DNA of 64,000 bases from an uncultured Saprospiraceae bacterium (GTDB taxonomy: Bacteria > Bacteroidota > Bacteroidia > Chitinophagales > Saprospiraceae), in assembly GCA_938007965.1 (NCBI GenBank), contig CALLMH010000050.1, forward strand, positions 1-64,000, given 5' to 3'. Below, piece after piece: positions 1-10,260 of the stretch. Under the pieces are notes generated by a model. It saw only the letters and a list, made by a program, of their open reading frames with translations. It had not been told where the DNA came from and did not search any database. A program made the translations under genes and the position numbers. The first letter of the stretch is position 1, and each line of letters starts with the position of its first letter.

Positions 1-147
1 GCCAAAAATGAAAGCCCGAACGGCGAGTGGAAGTTTAGGTTGAAATTTATTACCTCTTATTTACGTAAAATCAAGCGTAAACGGGGTATTCATTCAGCAG
101 TAAGCGGAGTGAAGGGCTATATAAATAAGGAAATTCAGATCAACTGA
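1..147 (+). CDS. C-terminal fragment of an unidentified protein (left edge)
   Basis: Reading frame 1 is open from the first base to a TGA at 145-147, giving 48 residues. The peptide is strongly basic (a run around KRKRG) and ends in INKEIQIN. I do not recognise a family. It could be the tail of a real gene that begins outside the window or a chance open frame. The 212 bases between it and the next gene show no further gene. Confidence 0.3.
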   Translation, partial: AKNESPNGEWKFRLKFITSYLRKIKRKRGIHSAVSGVKGYINKEIQIN

Positions 148-359
148 ATATCCCTAAGTAAGTATAGACTTGACTACTTTGTTTCGTTTTCTGTGTCAAG
201 ACAGTAATGAATGCCTAGCTCCAGCGAAATGATAGGCTTGAAAATATTGCATCATTTTTACGGTTAAGTCATCAAAAAAGGGTGATCTTTTCAGAAGTAA
301 GATTGTCATAGCATGGTGAATAAAAGGATATTCTTTATTTCGGAATCTCCATACCCAGA

Positions 360-3300
360 CTAGTCATTATCTAGACTTTCGTTATCCACTTCTACCACTT
401 TGAAGTTTTTCGACATTGTTTCTTTGAAGTCTGACAAGGTTCCAAACTCGGTTCTATACCCGACACCAAGTCCATATCTTTGTCTTCTTACCGCTTCGAT
501 CTCATCGAAGTCGTAGCGGCCGTACATTCTTAGTTTGAGCTTTCTATCATCGGTCAAAAAATATTCTACTACAAAGTTACCGATAAAGTAATTTCCGATG
601 GCGGTACCGTTGTTGAGTACATTATCCCATACATAGTTACCTCCTAAGTCCAATGACAACCGCTCGTTCAGAAATTTGAATCTGTTTTTTAAGTTGACTT
701 CTATTTCATCAGGTGCGAGTCCGTTTGCTGTATTTTCTACTCCATTGAATGAATTTTTACGGAGACCAATATCAAAATCAAATCCAGATATCAATCCATT
801 GTCCGCGAAAACCTCGTTTAACAAGCCAGTAAACAGAAGAGACGCCTGACTCGAGATAAACTCACTAAGTGTACCTATACCGGCGGACCCAATATCAGCA
901 CTACCGACAGCTATATCACTACTGTTACTCGGTAAGAAGGAATTGAATACGATCAATCCTAACACTTGACTATTGAGCTCCGTTTGATTCACTTGGAGTG
1001 TTCTCATTTTACTTACCATGACGGTCTGTAGCTCGCCCTGCAAGTCAGGAAAATCTAAATCGAAATTGACCTGTGGTTCGAACAATGTTCCACCCAGATT
1101 AAGAATCAATTCTACTTTTGTTTTACTTTTTGAAGCGGTTTGTAGTCTTGGATTATTATCACCGATAAATTCAGATAAGAATACATCCAATCCAGCCCTT
1201 AGGTCATAATCAGCGACGATATCTAAGGTTGCATTGATCGGATCACCCGTCCATCTGATCTGGCCTCCTCGTCGTACTTTGAATGGCTTTGCCACCGCTC
1301 CCAATGCTGTAAACAAATATTCACCACTTACGATTTCGTATGTTCCATACATATCGAAATCTCCATACCGTGTAATATTCATCTTCATATTTCCTCTGCC
1401 ATTGCCTTGGATTACATCACCTCTACTTTCATCGAATATAATATTGACTCTTGCTTCGGGCGTCATCGTCATATCTATTTCGATATCTAATCCTTCAAAG
1501 CGGAATTCTTTCTCACTTTTTGTCTTTTTGGTGAGCAGATCTTCTTTCTTTATAAATTTGATGAAGTTCTTATCCGTACTCGTTTCTCCTTCTGATATCG
1601 GTATATTTAAGATGGATCCTTCTTTGGCATCCGCATTGATTTTCATATTTACCAAGTGGAATGGACCCGTGAAGTGTACAAACATATCCCCCTTGCCATA
1701 TCCATAGTATAGCGGATTTTCAAATTTAGTGGTATTCAGAGCTACCACATCTTGACCGACAATTTTTGCATCCAAAACAAAATTCCTAAACGTATTATGA
1801 TATAAACCGCCCGTCATATAACCGATTCCCCCCTCTGGATCTATAATCTCAGCACCAGTCAGGTCTATAAAGTCCTCCGTCACCCTTACCTCCTGATTTT
1901 CAAATTTGTAATCTACTCCCGTATATATGATCGTGACGCCACCATCGAGATCGCCCTTCCCATCTATTTGTAAGTCAGATATAGGTCCTTTTATCTTTGC
2001 TTTTAAACCTACTCCTCCATAGGTATTCCTAATCCCGTCTCCTAGTAGATATTCGAATATGGCCAGAGGGAACTTCTTAGTTTCTACAGTTGCATCTACT
2101 TCATTATTATTCTCAAGATCTATGGATGCATTTACAATCAACTCTTGCACCTCATCACCTAATGAAAACAACATATTTACTGGCTTATCTATATCTTTAG
2201 TGACATCTAGCTCCAGTGTGCCATAGCTATCGTTATTGATCGTGAAGTCTTCAATGTACATATTGGCCTCCAGATTTTGATTTTCGTAGACATCATCTAT
2301 AAATACACTCAAGTCCCCTTCTCCAGCAAAATTCATTTGCTCGTAATTTATTAATCCATTGACCGTAGTGAAGTTGAAATCCGAAAGATATGCAGCTAAT
2401 CCTTTATTATCCACGTCATCAATAGTGATCGACCGATTTCCGTCCGTCATTCTCAGATTATCAATACTGTGGTAACTGGACCCTACTACGATCTCATTGT
2501 TCGGTTCGAAAGACCATATGCCGCCTATTGCCTCTATCGTATTGTCTGTTATCGTAACTTTGTACCCTTTTGGATGAGGAACCATTCTTCCTTGTATGTC
2601 GATACTCTCTAATGAATCTACCAATTCGGTCGTACTGACTAGAAATTCGACAGTGTCTCCTCTCATTCTGCTTTGTAGATCGATAGGATTGAAAGAATTG
2701 TTCCCTATTATAGTGGAGTCTATGTTGATAAGAATATCTCCTCTGTTATTATCACTACTGATTAGCAATTGAGAATCCCAGAATTTATTATTTTGAATTC
2801 CTAGATACGGTATCGAAGAAGCGAATGATAGATCTCCTTTTCTAGTGTCTAATGATCCTTTGGCTATGAAGTCTTTTGTTTTTAATTCTTTGACGCCGAC
2901 CAAATCGAAGTAATTCCTACTATCAAAAATACTAATATCAAATCTCAAGTCTTGCTCTGATGGTAGTATAGTATTATCAACCGTCCAATTCTGAGTAAAG
3001 TGCGGATACTTAGACTTAAGCAATCGCTTGGTAGCTGGAACCAAGTAATTTAGATCATATTCACCCTCTAGTTCCACACTAGCGATATCTGAGAAGAGTT
3101 TGATTTCTCTATTATTAAATCCAGCCTCGTATGCTCGTACAGATATTGTATCCATCAAATACAATGTATCATTGGCCGCCACTCGAAAATCACTTGCGAT
3201 CATAGTTCCGACTACATCATTTATATTCCGGCCATAGCCATTGATATCAATATTTCCCTGAATCGCAAATGGCTTCTCCACAAGATTTAATTTTTCGAAG

Positions 3301-5210
3301 TCGATCTGTTCGATATTTGCTTTGAAATCTAGGTATGGAACACTGTCTTTGATCTCAATATTTCCATCAAATACAAAGTCAATATTCTCATCAGAAATAC
3401 TAAACTCTCCGTTGAACTTATTCCTGTCTACTTGGGCGTCCATCACGAAATCCCGATATTCATACCCTTTGAATGTCAATGACTCGACAGTCGCATATAA
3501 ATCAGAATACACCGAATTCAGAGTCAATCCCTTGCCATCATCAATCGAAGCGGAAAAATCAACCATCCCAAACTCTTCATTATCTGTCCAGTCTCCTAGT
3601 TGGAACTGCTCTACACTCAGCTCCCCACTGTACTGCGCCAAGCTACTTCCATCCTTGATATCTAATCGCATATCCATGAGTGCATCACCCATATCAGATT
3701 TGAGAGCTCCGAATATTACGAAGTCTTTCAAGTATCCATAATAACTTCCACTAAAGGAAATATTTCCAAGTTTGTCAAAATTTTCCGGCGGTGTAAATCC
3801 TGGTATAAACGACTTCAAAAAACCAATATTCGTGGTCAAGTTTTTCATTCTGATATCCAGAAACTCTCGGTCCTTGATTGTTATTTTCCTAGTCGAGAAA
3901 CTTGCATCCAAGACGAGCTCATCTCCGACTCGTATATCCATATTCTGCCCTTTGAGATTATCAATAGGGCCACTGACTTGTCCAGCAAGGCTTACTGTTT
4001 TATTCTTATTTTGGATAAAGAAGGAGCTCCTGTTCAACTTCTCTACGAAGTGCATGATATCACCAAAATAAACTTTACTTGTCACAAAATTTGCAGACAT
4101 CTCGACTCTATCCTCGAAATTATTGAAATCATCGAACGAATCAAATTCTAACTTTATTGACTTCTTGAGGTTGGTTCTATCTGTGACAAAAGCAAAATTA
4201 GGGATACTTATATTTTTGGCGTTTATCACAGTACCCTCACTCGTAAGTGACCTTACTTCGAATCCCTTATCATCTATAAAATCGAATCGATCAAGATCAA
4301 ACTTATAGCTCTCACTTCCCTCCACTGCAATATCGGATACATCTAGATCAATATCCGAAATCTCGAAGTGATTATAATCTAGCACATCTGAATACTTCAA
4401 TGGGGTCTTCGTCATATCTTCAAGAGAAAAGATTCCTCCATTGATACTTAATCGCTTCAATAATATAGTAGCCTCATTCTTATTGTGAGATATAGTATCA
4501 GAGACTTGTGCGATTTGTTTGCTATCGTTTTGTATGGCTATACTTTCCCCTTCTTTTACAATCCTAATAATAGGCTTATCTAGCATGAGACGTTCTATAT
4601 CAATACCTCCATCGTCCAGGAATGAATTGATCTCTAGCGAACCACTGCCAACTCTTACGGATTGAACTTTCTTAGTATTTTCATTCTCTAAGACTAGGCC
4701 GACGTTTTTTAAATTGATCCGTTTTATATCAATGTTGAAAGAATCGCCTTGTTTTCCATCTTTTTTAGGACCATTTACAACAGATAAAATCTTTTGTAGA
4801 TTATTCTGATCCTCGCCCGCTATCGTTGTGATTTTTATATTCGGAGAATCTAAGTTGATCTCATCTATTGCTACAGAATTATTATAAAGGCTATATAGGC
4901 TTTGTGCTAGACTTACTTCTAATGAAGCGGCTGACAAGATAGTATCTGATTGCACCCCGATAAGTCTAAATCCAGATAACTGTACACCCTCACTAATACT
5001 AAGATCCACCTTATCTATAGCAACTTCTCCATCTATGGAGTTACTGATTCGAGTTGCGATATAGTCTATTACCTTGTTCTGTACAGGTGACCACTGAATA
5101 AGAAAAAACAAAAGAAAAGGTAAAAGAAACAAAATAAACAAAGTCCATAGTAATCGTCTCCTCCATGGAGAAGTTCGTTTTACGATATCCTTATTTTCAT
5201 TTTCAGTCAT
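360..5210 (-). CDS. TamB-like translocation/assembly module protein (AsmA/DUF490)
   Basis: Very large envelope protein (about 1616 residues) of the TamB/AsmA bridge type. These proteins span the periplasm and are linked to outer-membrane lipid transport and protein assembly. The sequence shows a basic N-terminus (WRRR) and one membrane anchor at about residues 20-40. An AsmA-like segment follows (INLDSPNIKI near residue 120), then a long beta-rich repeat body. The C-terminal TamB domain holds typical blocks such as GNGRGNMKMNITRYGDF and GGQIRWTGDPINATLDI. The start at 5210 (MTENENKD) was preferred over an in-frame ATG at 5237, because the nine extra residues look unlike a natural N-terminus. 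No TamA gene lies beside it. The next gene upstream is folP, about 150 bases away. Confidence 0.85.
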   Translation of the reverse strand: MTENENKDIVKRTSPWRRRLLWTLFILFLLPFLLFFLIQWSPVQNKVIDYIATRISNSIDGEVAIDKVDLSISEGVQLSGFRLIGVQSDTILSAASLEVSLAQSLYSLYNNSVAIDEINLDSPNIKITTIAGEDQNNLQKILSVVNGPKKDGKQGDSFNIDIKRINLKNVGLVLENENTKKVQSVRVGSGSLEINSFLDDGGIDIERLMLDKPIIRIVKEGESIAIQNDSKQIAQVSDTISHNKNEATILLKRLSINGGIFSLEDMTKTPLKYSDVLDYNHFEISDIDLDVSDIAVEGSESYKFDLDRFDFIDDKGFEVRSLTSEGTVINAKNISIPNFAFVTDRTNLKKSIKLEFDSFDDFNNFEDRVEMSANFVTSKVYFGDIMHFVEKLNRSSFFIQNKNKTVSLAGQVSGPIDNLKGQNMDIRVGDELVLDASFSTRKITIKDREFLDIRMKNLTTNIGFLKSFIPGFTPPENFDKLGNISFSGSYYGYLKDFVIFGALKSDMGDALMDMRLDIKDGSSLAQYSGELSVEQFQLGDWTDNEEFGMVDFSASIDDGKGLTLNSVYSDLYATVESLTFKGYEYRDFVMDAQVDRNKFNGEFSISDENIDFVFDGNIEIKDSVPYLDFKANIEQIDFEKLNLVEKPFAIQGNIDINGYGRNINDVVGTMIASDFRVAANDTLYLMDTISVRAYEAGFNNREIKLFSDIASVELEGEYDLNYLVPATKRLLKSKYPHFTQNWTVDNTILPSEQDLRFDISIFDSRNYFDLVGVKELKTKDFIAKGSLDTRKGDLSFASSIPYLGIQNNKFWDSQLLISSDNNRGDILINIDSTIIGNNSFNPIDLQSRMRGDTVEFLVSTTELVDSLESIDIQGRMVPHPKGYKVTITDNTIEAIGGIWSFEPNNEIVVGSSYHSIDNLRMTDGNRSITIDDVDNKGLAAYLSDFNFTTVNGLINYEQMNFAGEGDLSVFIDDVYENQNLEANMYIEDFTINNDSYGTLELDVTKDIDKPVNMLFSLGDEVQELIVNASIDLENNNEVDATVETKKFPLAIFEYLLGDGIRNTYGGVGLKAKIKGPISDLQIDGKGDLDGGVTIIYTGVDYKFENQEVRVTEDFIDLTGAEIIDPEGGIGYMTGGLYHNTFRNFVLDAKIVGQDVVALNTTKFENPLYYGYGKGDMFVHFTGPFHLVNMKINADAKEGSILNIPISEGETSTDKNFIKFIKKEDLLTKKTKSEKEFRFEGLDIEIDMTMTPEARVNIIFDESRGDVIQGNGRGNMKMNITRYGDFDMYGTYEIVSGEYLFTALGAVAKPFKVRRGGQIRWTGDPINATLDIVADYDLRAGLDVFLSEFIGDNNPRLQTASKSKTKVELILNLGGTLFEPQVNFDLDFPDLQGELQTVMVSKMRTLQVNQTELNSQVLGLIVFNSFLPSNSSDIAVGSADIGSAGIGTLSEFISSQASLLFTGLLNEVFADNGLISGFDFDIGLRKNSFNGVENTANGLAPDEIEVNLKNRFKFLNERLSLDLGGNYVWDNVLNNGTAIGNYFIGNFVVEYFLTDDRKLKLRMYGRYDFDEIEAVRRQRYGLGVGYRTEFGTLSDFKETMSKNFKVVEVDNESLDND

Positions 5211-5363
5211 CAAATATTTCAACCAATATTTTGGCAAAATTTATCAAAAAATCATTCAGTTTAACAAGAACTTAATCCTTACGGGATTTCCTACCAGTTC
5301 AAAGCTCAAAAATACACAAACACAGTAGACTATTCGCTAACATTCGGTTATTATATACCTGTA

Positions 5364-6194
5364 TTATTGTCGCTCAATGAGATTGTGTATATTTATTGCT
5401 TGCACAGCCTCTTTCACATCATGGACTCTGAGCAACTTTGCCCCATTTCGTAATCCGATCATATGTGCAGCTGTCGTACCATTCAGCGCATCGGCCGCAC
5501 TGATATCAAGTGGCTTATATATCATAGATTTACGACTTATACCAATCATCACAGGACATTCTAATATCTTAAAAACAGATAACTTATCAAGCAATGAGTA
5601 ATTTTGCGTTATTGTTTTTCCAAATCCAAATCCCGGATCTATGATTATGTCATTGAGACCTAAATTGCGCAATTCGAAGACTTTAGTTTTCATGTAGCTG
5701 AGGATATCCATAACCACATTATTGTAAGTTGGATCTTTCTGCATATCAGAGGGCTTACCTTGCATATGCATGAGTATGTATGGTACTTGTGATTTCATCG
5801 CTACTTCCATGATAGACGGATCAATACTTCCCGCTGAGATATCATTTATCATACTGGCACCCTCAGATAATGAGGCCTCTGCCACCGCTCCATGTACCGT
5901 ATCTATTGAGATAATTTGATCTGGATATTCTTTCTTTATTCTTTTTATCACAGGGATGACCCGATCTATCTCTTCCGCTACGTCTATAATCTCAGCACCT
6001 GGTCGCGAAGACATTCCTCCGACATCTATGATCGTAGCTCCATCTACAATCATTTGCTCGGCTTTAGCAAATGAAGCGACTAACGAATTATGCTTTCCCC
6101 CATCGTAAAAAGAATCTGGTGTGACATTAAGAATGCCCATAACTAATGGAACAGACAAATCGATAAGCACTCCATTACAGTTTAGTGTATTCAT
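5364..6194 (-). CDS. folP: Dihydropteroate synthase
   Basis: Condenses 6-hydroxymethyl-dihydropterin pyrophosphate with p-aminobenzoate in folate synthesis, in the cytoplasm. The TIM-barrel signature blocks are present: GILNVTPDSFYDGG near the N-terminus, DVGGMSSRPGAE, IDTVHGAVAEA, NDISAG, LMHMQGKP, IDPGFGFGKT and IGISRKS. The frame is open upstream to 6245, but the 17 extra residues (MMTSKKKKHLYVHYF...) are outside the family. The internal ATG at 6192-6194, 22 residues before the GILNVTPDSF motif, gives a normal length of about 276 residues. No other folate gene is adjacent. Confidence 0.95.
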   Translation of the reverse strand: MNTLNCNGVLIDLSVPLVMGILNVTPDSFYDGGKHNSLVASFAKAEQMIVDGATIIDVGGMSSRPGAEIIDVAEEIDRVIPVIKRIKKEYPDQIISIDTVHGAVAEASLSEGASMINDISAGSIDPSIMEVAMKSQVPYILMHMQGKPSDMQKDPTYNNVVMDILSYMKTKVFELRNLGLNDIIIDPGFGFGKTITQNYSLLDKLSVFKILECPVMIGISRKSMIYKPLDISAADALNGTTAAHMIGLRNGAKLLRVHDVKEAVQAINIHNLIERQ

Positions 6195-6442
6195 AGTCCA
6201 AAAGTAATGAACATATAAGTGTTTTTTCTTTTTTGAAGTCATCAATTTTAAAATCCTCCTTCTTTAGAAAATGCTTATTACTGCAATAGTCCTATGCAGA
6301 AATAACACGAGAACTAGCACCATATATATTCTTACAATAACTGTACGCTCTACACCTCCGATAATAAGGTGCTATTTTTCTATAATGACAATGTCAAATC
6401 ACGAAAATCCACTTCCGCAACTAGTAGCACTAAACTTCATCA

Positions 6443-7057
6443 TTAGTAAGTGAGAAAAGAAGTTGCTTTATTTGAATGATCGTAGTATACGAACAACCGC
6501 TTTTGTTTCAACGAAAAACAAAAATCAGCCAATGCAAAGTCACCAGCGCATACAGAACTATGCATAAGAATCACCGCTAAAAAACAGACCAATAAGTGGC
6601 TAAATAAGCCTAAGAAAATCAGCGAAAGGAGGGTTATGGATATGAATGGTGCAAGCAAAAAACTACAATATTCCTTCCTAGTTAATACAAACTTATCTGT
6701 ATAACATCCGAATCGTAATCTTACAATATCGTATTCAAATCTAATAGAATCACATCCCAAGATCTTCAAATAAATCCCATGTAGTAATTCATGCAAAGGG
6801 ACCAATAATAAACCACTGAAAATCCCAAGACCGAATTGAAAGAAAAAATCGACAAGTACATCACCCTCCATAAACTGGTAAAAGAGGATTGAAAACAACA
6901 TCAAAACCAATAGGGCTAAAAATGTAATATATACAAGGGTAATAAAAGATCTAGACTTAAACTGTTGAGTAATAAATTTTTGAAATTCATGACCATGATT
7001 GACTTCTGCCAATACCTTAATCTTATCGTTTTGATAGTGAGATACAGATCTCTGCAT
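6443..7057 (-). CDS. DUF3267-type membrane zincin-like protein
   Basis: A 204-residue protein with about four hydrophobic segments. A zincin-like HELLHG motif (HExxH form) sits at the end of the second segment, in the arrangement of the DUF3267 family of putative membrane zinc peptidases. No substrate is known for the family. It starts one base after the stop of the YdjM-like gene, which itself follows lon, so the three are probably one transcript. That suggests a membrane or proteostasis role, but this is inference from position only. Confidence 0.65.
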   Translation of the reverse strand: MQRSVSHYQNDKIKVLAEVNHGHEFQKFITQQFKSRSFITLVYITFLALLVLMLFSILFYQFMEGDVLVDFFFQFGLGIFSGLLLVPLHELLHGIYLKILGCDSIRFEYDIVRLRFGCYTDKFVLTRKEYCSFLLAPFISITLLSLIFLGLFSHLLVCFLAVILMHSSVCAGDFALADFCFSLKQKRLFVYYDHSNKATSFLTY

Positions 7058-7058
7058 A

Positions 7059-7589
7059 TTATCTCAGTTTCCGTACTCCTATAGCCAAACCGATAAAAAT
7101 CAATGATGGAATCCCAATCCACACAAACTCACTTTTCAGCACTTCGAGACCCCACTTATTGAAGAATCTAGAAATCCCCAATGGAGAAACCTGTATCATT
7201 CTATACGGTAGGAAGTAACGACCGTCATCAAATGGAGAAAAATATGCAATCCCCATACCACCCGTGGTCATACCATCTAATACGCCATGACTTACGGTAC
7301 AGACTATATAATAAAATCCAAGTATCGCTTTATCTTTGATTTCCTCTCTAAAGTGGAAAATAAGCATCATCATCAGTCCAAATCCAGCCCCGAATAATAT
7401 AGAGTGAGTCATCCCTCTGTGTCCCCAAAATCCATGATATGGAATACCGAGATTGAACGAGATAACATCCAAATCTGGCATCATAGAACACAACATTCCT
7501 GTAGCGATAACGCCTCTACGTCTTAACCTACTGGGCAGTGCTGCACCCATAGCTCCAGCCAATGCTGCATGTCCGAAAACTGATGCCAT
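7059..7589 (-). CDS. YdjM/DUF457-type inner-membrane metal-dependent hydrolase family protein
   Basis: About 176 residues. The N-terminus MASVFGHAALAGAMGAAL, the acidic-His pattern MMPDLDVISF and the GHRGMTHSILF block are hallmarks of the YdjM/DUF457 integral-membrane family, often named metal-dependent hydrolase. Several transmembrane helices follow. An upstream ATG at 7613 would overlap the end of lon by 20 bases. The ATG at 7589 gives the canonical N-terminus and leaves a four-base gap to lon, so it was chosen. The family's biochemical role is unproven. Confidence 0.75.
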   Translation of the reverse strand: MASVFGHAALAGAMGAALPSRLRRRGVIATGMLCSMMPDLDVISFNLGIPYHGFWGHRGMTHSILFGAGFGLMMMLIFHFREEIKDKAILGFYYIVCTVSHGVLDGMTTGGMGIAYFSPFDDGRYFLPYRMIQVSPLGISRFFNKWGLEVLKSEFVWIGIPSLIFIGLAIGVRKLR

Positions 7590-7593
7590 ATAA

Positions 7594-9999
7594 TTATTTT
7601 GAAATTGCCTCATTGATTACATCCATCATCTTATCTACGAATATGAAATCTAGCCCTTTTAAGTACTGTTCTCCGATCTCTTTTACATGCTTCTCATTGT
7701 CTGCACATAATACGATTTTGTTGAGACCCGCTCTTTTGGCCGCTAATATTTTCTCTTTTATACCGCCGACTGGAAGCACTTTTCCCCTTAATGTTATTTC
7801 TCCAGTCATGGCTAGGTGAGCTTTCACCTTCTTCTCTGTCAATGCGGAGGTAATAGCAGTCATCATCGTAATCCCAGCAGATGGACCATCCTTTGGCACT
7901 GCGCCCTCAGGCACGTGTATGTGTATATCCGTAGTATCGAAAACGTCTATCGGGATGCCTAACTCTTCACTATGTGCCTTGATAAAACTCAGTGCTGTAG
8001 TCGCTGATTCCTTCATCACATCGCCGAGATTTCCAGTAAGGTTTAGTTTGCCTTTACCTTTACTCTTACTCGCTTCTATAAATAGGATGTCACCTCCCAC
8101 ACTTGTCCAAGCCAAGCCTACAGCTACTCCAGGTACATCTACTTTTTTGTACTTGTCTAGATCGACCTTAGTCGGGCCTAATATATCTTCGATCATTTCA
8201 GGAGTAATCTTCTTTTCGTACTCCGTTTCCATCGCTACCTTCTTAGCAATATTTCTCATCACAGAACCGATCGTTCGATCTAGAGATCTTACTCCGGCTT
8301 CTCTTGTGTAAGACTGTATGATCTTCTCGATAGTTTTCACTGGTAGTGTCAGGTCGCTTGATTTTAATCCATGATTTTTACGCTGTTTTGCTATCAAGTG
8401 TTTTTTTGAGATTTCTATTTTCTCTTCTGTAGAATATCCGCTCAGCTGGATGATCTCCATCCTATCCCGTAAGGCCGGCTGTATAGTATTCAATGAATTC
8501 GCAGTAGCTATGAAAAGCACCTTGCTCAAATCGTATTCTAGTTCTAAGTAGTTGTCATAGAAAGTCTCATTCTGCTCTGGATCTAGCACCTCTAGTAAAG
8601 CTGAAGATGGATCTCCTCTGAAGTCTTTGCCTATTTTATCAATCTCATCAAGAATAAAAACAGGATTCGAAGTCTTCACTTTTTGTAGTGATTTTATTAC
8701 ACGTCCTGGCATAGCTCCTATGTATGTCTTTCTGTGTCCCCGTATCTCACTTTCGTCGTGCAATCCACCAAGCGACATCCTTACAAATTTTCGATTGAGT
8801 GCATTTGCGATAGACTTTCCTAGACTCGTCTTACCGACTCCCGGAGGACCTACGAGACATATGATAGGTGCTTTCATATCGCCTTTCAGCTTCAATACAG
8901 CAAGGTGTTCTAGTATTCTCTCCTTTATCTTATCCAATCCATGATGATCGCTATCCAGTATCTTTTTTACTTTCTTGAGATCAAAATTATCTTCGGATAC
9001 ATCATCCCAAGGAAGATCTAGTAATGTTTCTAAGTAAGACAATGTGACAGAGAACTCAGCCATCTGCGGATTTATCCTTTTTGCCTTTGCTAGATCTTTT
9101 TGGAATGCTTCTTTGGCTTTTTGTGGCCATTTTTTCTTAGCCGCTCTTTCTTCGAGTTGTTTGAGCTCTTCGGCTTGCGGATTCTGACCTAGCTCCTCCT
9201 GTATCGTTTTCAATTGTTGATTTAGGAAGTATTCTTTTTGCTGCTTATCTATCCCACCTCGTACTTTCGATTCTATCTTATCTTTCAATTCTAGAAGTTG
9301 GAGTTCTTTATCCATTTGAGATAATATCACTTTTGCTTTCTTCCCTAGATCATTGATTTCTAAGATATTTTGTTTTTCATGTATTTTTATATTGAGATTG
9401 GAGGATATGAAGGATAGAAGAAAGTTATCATTCTTTATATTCTGGAGCATCATTACAGCTTCTGTAGGGATCTGTGGCGATAATTCTATAATACTCTTGG
9501 CCAGGTCTCTGATTGAAGAGATGGTTGCCTTAAACTCTTCATTTTTTGTGATTTCTCCAGTCGTAAGCGTAGAGATTGCCGCTAGATAGTAGGGATCTGA
9601 TGACACGATTTCATCAAGGTGAAATCTTTTTCTGCCTTGTAATATTGCAGTGGTATTACCGTCTGGCATTTTGATCACTTTGATGATCCTTGCTACAGTG
9701 CCGATTTCAAATAAATCATTAAGCGTAGGTTCTTCTATAGTTGTTTCTTTTTGGGCGATCACGGCTAATAATTTCCCTCCTTTGTCCGCCGCTTTAAGTG
9801 CCTTAAGTGATTTATCTCTGCCTATCGTTATAGGAATAACTTGACCTGGGAACAATACAGTATTCTTCAAAGCTAGTAATGGAAGTTGATCAGGATACAC
9901 TTCTCCTTCGATATTCTCATCATCAGAATCTGAAACAGAGAATAGAGGTACCATATCGTCATTCTGCCTAATTGCCAATCTTTTTAACTCGTCGAACAT
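7594..9999 (-). CDS. lon: ATP-dependent Lon protease
   Basis: Cytoplasmic AAA+ serine protease (801 residues) that degrades misfolded and regulatory proteins. Order of domains: N-terminal LON substrate domain (starting around LPLLALKNTVLFPGQ), a coiled-coil linker, an AAA+ module with Walker A GPPGVGKTS and Walker B VFILDEIDKI, then the C-terminal protease domain. The catalytic dyad is visible: Ser707 in DGPSAGIT and Lys750 in GGIKEK, with the family's usual 43-residue spacing. First gene of a likely three-gene unit with the two membrane proteins downstream. About 260 bases separate it from porV. Confidence 0.97.
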   Translation of the reverse strand: MFDELKRLAIRQNDDMVPLFSVSDSDDENIEGEVYPDQLPLLALKNTVLFPGQVIPITIGRDKSLKALKAADKGGKLLAVIAQKETTIEEPTLNDLFEIGTVARIIKVIKMPDGNTTAILQGRKRFHLDEIVSSDPYYLAAISTLTTGEITKNEEFKATISSIRDLAKSIIELSPQIPTEAVMMLQNIKNDNFLLSFISSNLNIKIHEKQNILEINDLGKKAKVILSQMDKELQLLELKDKIESKVRGGIDKQQKEYFLNQQLKTIQEELGQNPQAEELKQLEERAAKKKWPQKAKEAFQKDLAKAKRINPQMAEFSVTLSYLETLLDLPWDDVSEDNFDLKKVKKILDSDHHGLDKIKERILEHLAVLKLKGDMKAPIICLVGPPGVGKTSLGKSIANALNRKFVRMSLGGLHDESEIRGHRKTYIGAMPGRVIKSLQKVKTSNPVFILDEIDKIGKDFRGDPSSALLEVLDPEQNETFYDNYLELEYDLSKVLFIATANSLNTIQPALRDRMEIIQLSGYSTEEKIEISKKHLIAKQRKNHGLKSSDLTLPVKTIEKIIQSYTREAGVRSLDRTIGSVMRNIAKKVAMETEYEKKITPEMIEDILGPTKVDLDKYKKVDVPGVAVGLAWTSVGGDILFIEASKSKGKGKLNLTGNLGDVMKESATTALSFIKAHSEELGIPIDVFDTTDIHIHVPEGAVPKDGPSAGITMMTAITSALTEKKVKAHLAMTGEITLRGKVLPVGGIKEKILAAKRAGLNKIVLCADNEKHVKEIGEQYLKGLDFIFVDKMMDVINEAISK

Positions 10000-10191
10000 A
10001 TATCTTTATTTTTCTACCTAAAGTGATTCGCTTTATTGAGAATCTAGTAGCTATTTTTATATTTATGTAATATTATAGTCAACTATTATTCCATTGCTGA
10101 ATATGGACCATTATCTGTAATTATGTCTATTCTATGTACTATTAAATTGACAAATAGTCAGACGAACTAGAATTTCACAGAGTATAAACGA

Positions 10192-10227
10192 CAAAAAAAA
10201 GCGCTACAGAATGAACCGTAACGCTTG
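10192..10227 (-). terminator. Rho-independent terminator after porV
   Basis: Read on the minus strand, AAGCGTTACGG and CTGTAGCGCTT form a stem with a few G-U pairs around an eight-base loop, followed by a run of eight T. It sits about 35 bases after the porV stop and should end the porU-porV transcript before lon. Confidence 0.7.
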
Positions 10228-10260
10228 ATTATTTTTCTAGAATAGAAAATCGATTTCTTA

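Noticed and set aside
1234-1707. 157-residue plus-strand frame inside the TamB-like gene
   Set aside because: It lies fully opposite a well-supported gene, and its translation has no domain or signal.
6271-6453. 60-residue plus-strand frame in the gap upstream of folP
   Set aside because: The composition is unlike a protein, it overlaps the end of the DUF3267 gene, and nothing is recognisable.
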